Assembly: GCA_964035545.1 (NCBI GenBank)
Contig: OZ037772.1
Span: 8,080,889 to 8,144,888, forward strand
Direction of reading: 5' to 3'
DNA: 64,000 bases
From: Bugula neritina
Taxonomy: Eukaryota; Bryozoa; Gymnolaemata; Cheilostomatida; Bugulidae
This document shows, piece after piece, positions 1 through 11,900 of this stretch. Every line of letters starts with the position of its first letter. The stretch's first letter is position 1. The position numbers were made by a program, and so were the translations under genes. The notes below the pieces were generated by a model that was not told the DNA's origin, ran no database searches, and was given only the letters and a program-made list of their open reading frames with translations.

Positions 1-1286
1 ACCTACCTTTAAGCAAGATCTTTTATGATTACACTTACATCTCTTATGCATGATTACTTACATTGGAACTACTAAAACATTGAGAGAAAAGTCTACAAGA
101 TTTCGATGTATATCTTTGCCTGTCAGAAAAATGATCAACTGCAGATGCTATGTAAAAGATATGTTAGGAATTGGAAAACAGTTTGAATCTCTTTCTCATC
201 ATTCTGGAATTTTTCCTTCATCATAGAGCTAAGAAGTGTAAATAATTGCATTACGTTACTTGCATAACCTTGTAAGGTTGATGTGAGAAAGTTTGTAATC
301 CAAAGTTACTGTGTAACACTCTGTACTAATCCATGTGTAGCTTCCCACCTAGCCCTTTTAGAACATTGATGATATTCAAGAAACTATAACACTGACAACT
401 GCTTTTCTTTTGAAAGGAATAAACAGAGATACCATAGCTAAATCATGTGACACTTTTAAAGTTTAAATAACCAATGCAGTTTGCTACAACTGGCTGTTAC
501 ATTTATATGATATTGAAAATCAATTTGTGGGTGAAAAAGTATCAATAGGCTGAGTTTTCTGTATTTTCTTTATGAATTTGAGAATTTTGTGAGAACATAA
601 TTTTTTGTCTTTTTTTCATCTAAAACACTTCATTTGCGTTGATGCTGCAGTCTTACAGTTAGAAGGTCCTTCAACCCAATTACAGCATTGAGTCACACCA
701 AAATTTACTACTGTAGTTTAATGACCTGTTAATACTTGCCATCATTTGCTTGAATCATTCTATAAGCAGCGCTGAGTTGGGGGTGACTGAGTACAGCAGT
801 TTGAGATTCTCGAATTTGAAGTTGGAGGTCGCAAGTTCCAACCTAAACCCCCAACTCTAAACTTGAGAATCTCAGACTATATATTTGAGTTTAAGGTTTG
901 AGTTTGGGTGTGGGCAAGTTTAACCAGTGTGCCAGTTTTATCTACTTTTCCAGTTGTGTCATCATTACCTGCGTCATTATCACCTAAAATTGAACTAAAT
1001 TGTGGACTTTACAGTTACAATGTTAAACTCGAATCTGTTTAAAGTGTCCATTCCTGTGGGAATTCATGGGCAGGTTAAAGACTCTATCTCTAACCATACA
1101 GCATGGTTGGAAGGCTTTTTGCTGTGGAGTAATTATGCCCAGGGGCTTTTTGCTGACATCACCTAAGACTCACCCGTGACCTTGAGTCATACTAGACCAG
1201 CTCCCTAACCCCTAGGTCAGGCTGCATATTAAGTTACAATGTTAAACATTATAATGATATCTGTGCTAAGTCTTACATGGCTCTTT
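1..1286. other. Non-coding, no gene seen
   Basis: AT-rich sequence with no supportable exon. It contains one copy of a GAGTTGG-type foldback repeat (about 768-885). A very decayed stretch near 1150-1222 resembles the SINE head on the minus strand, too weak to call. Confidence 0.6.
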
Positions 1287-1917
1287 GTTAGTAATAACTT
1301 CCTGCTCTCTCCACTCTGTCCTGTTTGGGGGGGGACGGGTTATTAGTAATAACCTTCCCCTCTCTCCACTCTGTCCTGTTTGGGGGGGGACGGGTTATTA
1401 GTAATAACCTTCCCCTCTCTCCACTCTGTCCTGTTTGGGGGGGGGACGGGTTATTAGTAATAACCTTCCCCTCTCTCCACTCTGTCCTGTTTGGGGGGGG
1501 ACGGGTTATTAGTAATAACCTTCCCCTCTCTCCACTCTGTCCTGTTTGGGGGGGGGGGACGGGTTATTAGTAATAACCTTCCCCTCTCTCCACTCTGTCC
1601 TGTTTGGGGGGGGGGGGGACGGGTTATTAGTAATAACCTTCCCCTCTCTCCACTCTGTCCTGTTTGGGGGGGGACGGGTTATTAGTAATAACCTTCCCCT
1701 CTCTCCACTCTGTCCTGTTTGGGGGGGGGACGGGTTATTAGTAATAACCTTCCCCTCTCTCCACTCTGTCCTGTTTGGGGGGGGGGACGGGTTATTAGTA
1801 ATAACCTTCCCCTCTCTCCACTCTGTCCTGTTTGGGGGGGGGGACGGGTTATTAGTAATAACTCCCTGCTCTCTCCACTCTGTCCTGTTTGGGGGGGGGG
1901 ACGGGTTATTAGTAATA
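1287..1917. repeat. Minisatellite, about 11 units of 54-60 bp with variable poly-G tract
   Basis: Each unit carries TCCACTCTGTCCTGTTT, a run of 8-13 G, ACGGG, the palindrome TTATTAGTAATAA and CCTTCCCCTCTC. Unit length changes with the G run. The long open frames here are repeat translations (GGGDGLLVIT... and its shifts), not genes. Confidence 0.95.
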
Positions 1918-4900
1918 ATGCATGAAAACCAGCTAGTAATTGAGACCAAGTGGCAAGTAAGCACTAGGGTCATGGTTTCAGTATGGTAACAGACACAGTC
2001 CATTAGAAAGATGGAGACTTTAAAGACTTTAGTTTGTATAAAACTGATAAACCTCCGAGAATCACCCGAACAAAATATTATATATTAGAATTTTATTCTG
2101 ATACAGATATCAATTGCTATAAGCAATTGAAGTTGCTAAATTTTGATCAAATGTTTGCGTCTAATATAACACAACTTGGAACTTATAAAATTAGTACCTG
2201 ATATAATAACCTGGAACTGGTAATCACTATGAATAATAAACTGGAAAATGATTTGAACTTGAAGCAACACCAAGTTGGTGGTCAGTGAGTGCGTTGGTTG
2301 GTAGGTTTGAGTTTAGACACCGATGTACAATATATCATTAAGCTACTGTACTCAGCCACCACTAACTCTGTGCTGCTTCTATCCATACTTAATGAACTGT
2401 AATTATAAGCGCTCACCCTGTACTAGCTGATCTCAAGTATTTTAATAATCCAGCTTGGCAGATTCACTGCTATATAGACCAACTGAATACTTCAATGTTA
2501 CAATTTAGTTTTCCACTCTACTATCAATGTAGAGCACGCTCAAGCACCTTACTACAACTTGCCCTTTATCTTGCCAGTCTATTCACAAATAAAGGATTGC
2601 ATCGCCACTACATCTTCAACATAGTAACAACAATACACTACCTGGTTTTACTCATTGGATTCCTTTAATTGACCTTGACCTTTAGCGGTCCATCAACAAC
2701 TATTCCTGTAACCTTTAATTCAGCACAGTTTCTCCTTATATAAAAGCCTGTGAATTTACAGAGCTGATGCTCTAAGTCTGTAAAGTCATGTGTTACTATA
2801 TTCCTGGAGCACAGTCTAAAATTAGTTGCATATATACTGGTACACTTGAGTGTGAGCTGACTGCATCCCCTGATAGCTCCTAGTGTCAACAAGCCATTAT
2901 TATATTATATTGAACTGGATACTCAACTATTTATTGTACTTCCAATCATTATGAATGAGTGTTATTATTATAAAAATATTGATTGTTTGGCTATGCAAAC
3001 ATAATTTTGAGTTCGGGTGTGCTAGCTACCCAACAGTATGACTAATAGCTTTTTGAGATTATTATTTCAGGTACTAAGGCTTTTTATTGACTATTCCAGC
3101 TGCTAACAGCCTTACTGTGAATTAAAAAAGTATATTTCCTGCATCTGCTACCATTATATGGATGTTATTAGTAGGCAACTGGATGCAACATTTAACCTTG
3201 GTTCTTAAGCAACCCTTTCATAGAATTTATAAGCAAAACTACAATTTGGTATTATATTATAGAAAACCTAAGTTAAGCCTCAAAAGCTCAGCAACAACCA
3301 AATAAAAACCCATGAACTGTAAAAAGTTGCAGTATATCTTCTGCATTGACACTACAACGCCATGTATGAAGTAGCAATCAAAATAAATGAGGTTTTCAAA
3401 AAAAATAGTTCCAGTGGAGAGAGGACAACTCTATTATGTATTGGTTTACATTATAATAATGTATTATTATAGTGGATTGCATGTAAACTATACTATATAC
3501 AATACTAACTATACTATATTTTTCAGATTTTTATTTCTTTGGCCCATTTATTGAGAACACAACTCCAATGATATAATATCTATAATAGAAGCTGCAAATA
3601 TAGAATGAATTTGAAGTTTGGGTATTCTATAAACCCCAGCTCCAAACATGAGGATCACAAGCTACTGCACTCAGTCACCCCCAACTCAGAGCTCCTTATA
3701 GAACTATTCCCAAATAGAAGATGCTTTTCTTGTAGAAGAGTTTTCCGGTATTAAATGCATCAGTAGAATGCTTAGGGTGGGGTGGGGGGGTTGAGTTGAG
3801 GGTTCAAAGTTTCAATCTCGAGAACCCAAACTACAGCACTCAATCATCTCCAACTCTGCTTATACAATAATTCCAACAGAACATCCATGGTTTCATAAAT
3901 AGCTAGAGGTCCCCTCTTTGCAAGAAGGGGGGGGGGAGAGGGAGATGCGACACTAAATGCAAATTGGAATAAATGATTAGACAACTCGGCAACTGTAATC
4001 AAATTGTTGATGTATCAGATAGTACATCATTATAAATATGTATTGCATATTGAGAAATATCCAGAAAAGCACTGCTTGTATAACATTGTGATAAGCATGA
4101 ATCAAAAGCTGACATCACAAGAGTAAATATAAACATGTTTATTGATCAGCAAACACATGACAACAGTACAATTATGTATCTAAAAACTGTATGAAAGTTG
4201 AAATATGACAGTCAGAGACTAATATATGACAACTTTGTATATTATATAGATGATATTATAGGCCCCAAACAGGAGAGCAGCTGTGGTCTTGGGGGTTTGC
4301 CTAGTAAACACGAGGTCATGGGTTTGAACCCTAGTAAAGGCCATTGGTGATGTTAGGAAAAGCACCCAGACATAATTACAGTTGTGCTGCACAAAACCCT
4401 TTCCATCTGGGGTTCTCTCGCAGACTATAAGCTTGTGTGAATCTTTGTTAATTATAGGAACTACTTTACACACTGTGCCTATGACATTGCAGCCAAGGTT
4501 TGAAGTTGAGGAACAAAATGTTGGCGCCAGTTCCAGGAAAACTTATGAGGAACTTGTCTCACCAATACAACTACCGGCTTACTAATAGTTGGCAGATTAT
4601 TTGGAAAACACCACTATATGAACTTCCACTCTATACCACTATATGTTCTATTTCTAGCCTATGCAGTTGGTTGCTATGTTGTTGATTATCTTAGAGTTAT
4701 GACATTTATATGTCTCCTAAACTATTTACATAAAAGTTATTGTATTTAAAATATTTTTATATCCTAAACCTAGACCTAAAACTACAAGGCTAAACCAAAA
4801 TCCATATCTTTAAATGAAACGGACAATTTGAATACAACGCATAGACGGGCTCCAGGAGCCATAATGCTCATTGCTATAACGATTCCAGTTTGTTGTAAAA

Positions 4901-5630
4901 GAAAATAATTTATTGAATGAAACTATTAAGGCAGACTAAACATAATATCGGTGAGCATCGCTGTTCCTAACTAGATGAATGATCTCTAGAAAAAAGTTGC
5001 ATAACAATGACTTCTCTAACTACACGAGGCAAGATATGGAGTAGTGACACATTACTCTACATATCAAAACTAAGGTAACTGAATCAAAATGATAAATTTC
5101 AATGCAACAATCATTATCAAACATTACATTTCTTAAAGTAAAAAAGGTAATTAGATATTGAGCTTCCCAGAGGACGTGGCATAATAGAAACTGGGAACTT
5201 GGCATCATTCCAGCTCTCAACACCAGTTTAAAGTATCGAACAGCAATAACAAAAATATACAAAAATATTGATAATTGAAATGGTCAACAATAAATATTAT
5301 TGTCTTGAAAATACATTGAAATATGAAGGCAATATGTGAATTTTGATAATGAAACCAACTGTGCTGCTCATTTCTATTGGCCTCTTCATTGCTTTAAGTC
5401 TCATTATTGGTTGGCACCGCTAGGATAATAAGTCAACAGGAAGTTCTGTGCCTGACCAGGTGTATTAATAGAATGTGAGGGAACCAGCTGACACCTGTCA
5501 CAGTATGGTCAGCAGGTGTCCAGATAGAATATAGAAAATGCCTCGGATATGTGAGATCAGCAGATGTCTTCGTGTCAGCTAGAGTAAGACTCGTCAGTCA
5601 AGTCACAAGCCACATCTACAGAGACAGAGA
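1918..5630. other. Non-coding, downstream of MGAT4
   Basis: No coding exon supported. It holds foldback repeat copies (about 2270-2385, 3606-3712, 3788-3880) and a diverged SINE copy (4274-4450). A minus-strand AATAAA at 4914-4909 could serve MGAT4 polyadenylation, but that is only a possibility. Confidence 0.5.
4274..4450 (+). mobile_element. tRNA-derived SINE, diverged copy
   Basis: Head AGCAGCTGTGGTCTTGGGG, then B-box-like GGGTTTGAACCCTAG, AAAGGCCATTGGTGATGTTAGG and the shared 3' part through GACTATAAGCTTGTGTGA. Same family as the better copy at 6868-7087. Confidence 0.8.
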
Positions 5631-5635
5631 CTTGA

Positions 5636-5895
5636 CAACTTAACACAGAGTAATGTGACTTGACAACTTAACATAGAGTAATGTGACTTGACAACTTGAC
5701 ACAGAGTAATGTGACTTGACAACTTGACACAGAGTAATGTGACTTGACAACTCAACACAGAGTAATGTGACTTGACAACTTAACACAGAGTAATGTGACT
5801 TGACAACTTGACACAGCGTAATGTGACTTGACGACTTGACACAGAGTAATGTGACTCGACAATTCAACACAGAGTAATGCGACTTGACAACCTAG
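5636..5895. repeat. Tandem repeat, 28-bp unit, about 9 copies
   Basis: Unit resembles ACAGAGTAATGTGACTTGACAACTT with point variants. It sits just 3' of the last MGAT4 coding exon in gene orientation. Confidence 0.9.
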
Positions 5896-5916
5896 CACTC
5901 TACATAGACTAAATAG

Positions 5917-8900
5917 TTAATGTATGCAAATCTAAACAGTTATAGATTCAGCGACATGTGAGTCTGTTAGTTCAGTTATATGTATAAAATAAAATTCAAA
6001 AGTAAAATGTAACATATTTTGATGAGATTTCATTTAAAACAACCACTCAATCATCACCATATATTAATTAGTTTGAGTTCTGTCAGTGCATATATGTACA
6101 TATCTACTTACATTTCTAATATGTGTATATATGTACATATACATATGTATGTTTGTGTGAATGTGTATATGTACAGGTTACACATGCATGCATAGAAAAG
6201 ATAACTAAAGAACCCAGCTGAAGGTGGGATAGACTAACCCAGCTGAAGGCGGGATAGACGAACTCAGCTAAAGGTGGGATAGACTAACCCAGCTGAAGGT
6301 GGGATAGACTAACGCAGCTGAAGGCGGGATAGATTAACTCAGTTAAAGGTGGGATAGACTAACCCAGCTGAAGGTGGGATAGACTAACTTAGCTGAAGGT
6401 GGGATAGACTAACGCAGCTGAAGGTGGGATAGACTAACCTAGCTGAAGGTGGGATAGACTAACCCAGCTGAAGGCGGAATAGACTAACGCAGCTGAAGGC
6501 GGGATAGACTAACGCAGCTGAAGGCGGGATAGACTAACCCAGCTAAAGGCGGGACAAGCAATAGACTCACCTCATTAATGATGACCCAATTCTGATTTTC
6601 AACAAGGTTGACTATTTTAACAGCAGTGACGGCTCCGAAACTGGGCGGTATTTCCCCTTCGGCGATTGAATAACTAGTTGATGAGTCGCCGGATCTCTTT
6701 CCACTGGTGTTGAAATACTCTAAAGAAGAAGACTGCACCATCAACATAGGACACTAGTAAGATTTACAGTCGCAATAATACCAGTTATGTGGCATGAATC
6801 ACTACGTTTCCATGATTCACATTATAATGCAAATGGATTTTTCATTCGCCCGATGGAAACAGTTACAGGGGAAAGCCGTGGTCTAGGGGTTAGAGCGTTT
6901 GCTAAGTAAGTTTGAAGTCATGGGTTCGAACCCCGACAAAGGTCATTGGTGATGTTAGGAAGAGCATCCAGTCATAATTGCTCCTGTGCCCCATCTGAAT
7001 AAGTGCTTAACCAAATTTAACAAAAACCCCTTACATCAGGGGTTTTCTCACAGGAATGGTGATTATAAACTTGCGTGAGTTTTTTTAATGGAAACAATTA
7101 CATCAAAGGAAACCACAACCATTCCCATCTATTCGCATAATATTCATGGAAACACAGTGAGAGCTCAGCAAACCAGCGGAACAGACAGCTGGTCCCAAGC
7201 TCGGGTAAACACAGAGGGTGGACGTCAGGAAGAGCATCTGGTCCTTAATAAAACATGCCCCAAAAACAATTATGCCGGAGACAAGGAGATTATTTTGTTA
7301 TACTTTCTGCTAGTAACAGCTGTTGGTGAACTTACGGAAATAGACAAACCCAGTATCGTCTAAAACGAAGCTGTTTGGCGGGTGTGGCGACTTCTGGTCT
7401 ACAGGAAGGAAGCCGATAGATGCGTTCACCAGCCTGTCATCTTTATGCTGATTGTCTCCACTAACCACTCTGTACCTGGAAATACCAGACGGTGAGTAAT
7501 GCAGACGTGTGAGTAATGCAGACGTGTGAGTAATGCAGACATGTGAGTAATACAGACGTGTGAGTAATGCAGACGTATAAGTAATGCAGACGTATAAGTA
7601 ATGCAGACGTGTTTTAGTCATGATGCTCACCTCTTTAACTGAGTTACTTCTTTGAACCTGATGGTGATATGATCATTAGTTTGGGGGTTGAGAGCCCAGA
7701 AGACGGTGCGACCTTCATACAGTTTCTCAATGGTGAAGTGCTGGTACACTTTCAGAGAGGTCTCCAAAATGGCTGCTGGATTCTTGTGAGCATACAATAT
7801 TGGATCCTGACTGACCGTTCCTTTTTTATTGAAATCTTTATCCTATAGGATAAATTATTGTAACACCATTTTTAATTGGGTGGAGTATGCATAGAATAAT
7901 GTATATACTTATTCTGTAGGACAACTTATTGCAACAGCATTTTAATTGGCTAAAGTATGTATGAAATAATTCATATTTTCATCCTATAGAAAAAAGTATT
8001 GTAACGTCTAATGCAATTGGGTGAAGCGTGCATGAAATAATTGATGTACTTATCCTATAAGATAAACTATTGTAACAGCCCATATAATTGGTGAGGCACG
8101 TGTAAAATAATTTATAAACAATTGACAAGAATAACCTATCATGCCCTGGAATGGGATTAGAGTCAGTTAGATCAGAGTAACCTAATTGGGTAACACTCAC
8201 GAATGATAAACTAAATATATAACAACAACTATTTTGTTGCAAGGCCCGGCCACACACTTACGAAAATTACACGAAATCGTCTATTTCACATGAAAAGACA
8301 AGACGTGCGATCAAATTTGAGAGAATTCATACGCAATTGTTTTCGCTGGGTGCACCCACCGAAGACTATGGACAGAAGAGCACAATTGACAATAATCAAC
8401 ATTTGATTGGTCAACAGAATTTTAGCAACAACGATAATTTCAGATAGACTAGGGCCGTCTGCAAAAACAGGAACATGTGGCTGGTCAATAACGAGAAGAC
8501 AACCCACGAAAATATTCACACAATTTTTGTGAGATTCTTACAAGCGTGTGGCCAGGCCTTTGGAGAGTAAAAACTACTGGATAACTTGACTTGCAGTTGA
8601 ACTATAGTAAAGAGACCAAACCCTTTAGAATTAAGAGTTGCGTCCTCCCAAAGTGAACAGGTTGACCCTTTGTATAAAGAGCAAACTCATTAAAAATTTA
8701 AAGTTTGGCTGCTACTTGACATTCTAATTATGCTATAGAATTTTTTTAAAAATATTTCTTCATGAAGAATTTTGAAGAAAATAAACTTGAAAGCATTTTT
8801 CTGGTTTTGGTTACTGAGCAATGCTGGAGTAGCACTTCAGCATTGCTCAGAAACCAAAGCCACAAAAATACTTTCAAGTTTATTTTCAACAATCTTCACT

Positions 8901-11900
8901 TTGGGAGGACACAACTCTTAATTGTAAAGGGGACATTGGGGACTTCTGAAAAGAGTTTTTTGATTGGAAGATACCTTTAATTTTTGAACTTTCCCATCTA
9001 AAGAGGAATGGTAGCCTTCATGCTGAAAGAGAGACGGTCGAAATCTTTTGCGGATCCTGGACAAATCTGAGCAAGATTTCTACAACATATCGTAAAAGCA
9101 TTAGCATTAGTGACAGGTATTACCAAGTTTACAAGCAGAAGCCATGTTTGTGACAAGAAATATCCTAAAAGAACCATTTTGATGAAAAATTCAGCATAAG
9201 AATTTTGGTAATTCTGAAAAGTCTGCCATGACGATATTCGTGGCACAGTTTTTTAATCCATTATTTATAAATTAAATAATACAAAATTATTTTATAAATA
9301 TTTAGTGCATTCAAAAAAATTTCATGCTCTTGAGAAAAGAATTTTTCAAAACTAAATAATGTTGATCAAAGGTTGCCTTGCACAAAGAGTATGGATGGCC
9401 TAAAGCTAAATGACGAGGACTCGTTGGTACAAATAGTTGACAAACAGATTATACAAGTAAACGAGAAGGCCTCCGTTAGCCACCCTAATTAAGAGCACAA
9501 CTCCAAACTGTATGTACAGTACGCCCTCCATATCTCATGGATCCATTTCTCTTGAAATTCTATAGGTCACGAGAAGGGCTTGGACCCCTCCCCCCGTTTT
9601 GTGGCCTATGTATGCGTGTATAAAAACAAAATGGACGAATTTAACAGATCCGTGAGGTAAATTTGGTATTCTACTATGTCCTAAATTGAGGTTTCAAAAC
9701 CAGCAGGTTCGGCAGATATGGAGGGAGCATTGTAGAAGTAGAAAGAGATGCTATGGAAATATTTACATTACACAAGTGTAATAGAATAGGTTAAATTGTA
9801 TTTCATAAGTCAACATAATATGTTCCTAGAATGCAGGAGCTATTGTGAGATATAAACAAGATCTAGCAATCAAGTCTAGCCCATGTACCCTTACATTAAA
9901 TGAGTACTTAGGAAGTTAATAATACCTTCCAGTACCTGAGCAGTACTGAAATTATAATTGACGATTTAAACTTACAGTAATATTAATTAAAATGTCAACA
10001 AAAGTTGAAATTATTAAAATACTAGCTACCAGTGACTGAAAATTTAATGAAGCAACTTTGACTTCAAATAACCAAGCTGTAGATGTGGTATAACTAATAA
10101 GAAAATTCTTATGTTGACAATTCATATGAGTATATAATATTGTTAATTGTCAGCCTAATAAGAAATACAGCAAAGAGTATGGTTCATTTAGCAGTTGAAA
10201 CAAATTACTGTATGTATGTGTGTGTATGTGCGTATGCATGCATGCATGCATGTATGTATGTGTGTATGTATGTGTGTGTGCGTGCGTGCGTGTGTGTATG
10301 TGTATATGAATGTTCCAGCGTACATTTTATTCACACGTTGGTTAGTAAAATGAAAATTTACATATTTCATCACAAAACTAATACAATCAACATCGGATTG
10401 CAAAACAGGAAAATAACCAGGATTAGGTGACAACACCATTCAAATTTATAATTGAGAAATAGTGACTGGGGGTTGTTTAGAAATGTTGGTATTATTTTAG
10501 TATATAAGTTATTAGTTGGTTGATTTATTACATATCACAGACATGAAAACATGTTGTGAAATTTAGTGTAAATACTGGCCATAATAAGTAGACATGAACA
10601 AAAATGGGAAAAGCAGTTAGACAACAAGACCACGGGAAGAGGGCAGTGTCTGATTGGTTAAAATGACATGTTCACTGTGTTTTAGAAGAGAGTGGCGACA
10701 CTAATAAGGTGCACAAGTAGCACTCAGTCTTACATTAGTCACTTTTGGTGTCCCCTGGAAAACAATGCCCAACATAACGTGGTGTTTGTGAAAGTAGAAG
10801 TCAAGCTTTGAGATGAGTTCACAGGCTAGACTTGAAAATGAAACTATACACTGCGTTTCCATGACGGCCATTATGCAAATGGATGCCTGCAAGGAATAAT
10901 TTGTGCTTGGGGTTTACATTAACTTATGGTTGTGGTTTCGTTCGATGCAACTATTTCCGTTAGGTAAATAAAAAATCCATTCGCATAATACGAATTGATG
11001 GAAACGAAGTGTTAGACCCAGCAGATGTGCGCGTAATGCAATAAAATACTACAATCTATAAGAAGATAATTACGATCTATAAATAGTTAATTATGATCTA
11101 TAAATAGTCAATGTAATCTATACATTGATAATTATGATCTAACAAATAAATATGATATATAAATAGATAACTAATACACATATATTCAGTTGACAACAAT
11201 GTAAAATTTACAAGATGGACAGCCAGCAACGCAGGAGTAAAACAACGTATGTGAGGGGACCATGGACATGTGACCATATGTGAGATAATAACAATTCATT
11301 TGTAAAATGCACAAATTCCTAACTAGAAAAGTTCTACACCACAGACGGTGCTACTACGCCTAAAAGGAAAAATATCAAGCAAATGCCAACAATTCTGAAC
11401 TCAAACGCTCTACAAGCCAACATCATTCAATCCGAAGACAACAACAAAGACCCCTATAATGATGAGCTGTAGCTGTGACTCACCCTTATAATGATGAGCT
11501 GTAACTATGACTCACCCTTATAATGATGAGCTGTGACTGTGACTCACCCTTATGATAATGAGCTGTAACTGTGACTCACTCTTATAATAATGATGAACTG
11601 TGACTCACCCTTATAATAATGAGCTGTAACCGTAACTCACCCCGTGGCACTCCTGCACCCAGAAGTAGTTGTCCAGCAACCAGTCGACAGGCTTGTGCTG
11701 GTAGAACATGAGCACAAAGTTCACGAACTTAGGCAGCATCGCTGACCTGAACATTTTACCTACATTATAAACAAGGTCACGTGTAATACTCCAGCTGATA
11801 AATTCAAATTAGCTAAACAATTAGGAAAAACATGGGAAATTAAGCAAAGTTAAAAAGACCCTTGATTATTTACTTGTATTTATTGATATTTTATTTGTGT

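Noticed and set aside
1325-2003. Proline/glycine-rich ORFs on both strands
   Set aside because: Products of the poly-G minisatellite, with frames shifted by G-run length.
2665-2892. Minus-strand ORF as the last MGAT4 exon (an acceptor at about 2745 gives AFI, stop)
   Set aside because: Fits the phase but not the family ending; the exon at 5931-5917 fits better and is closer.
6868-7087. tRNA genes at the GGGTTCGAACCCC heads
   Set aside because: Heads lead into a shared SINE body and are flanked by target duplications; I could not fold a convincing cloverleaf with paired acceptor ends.
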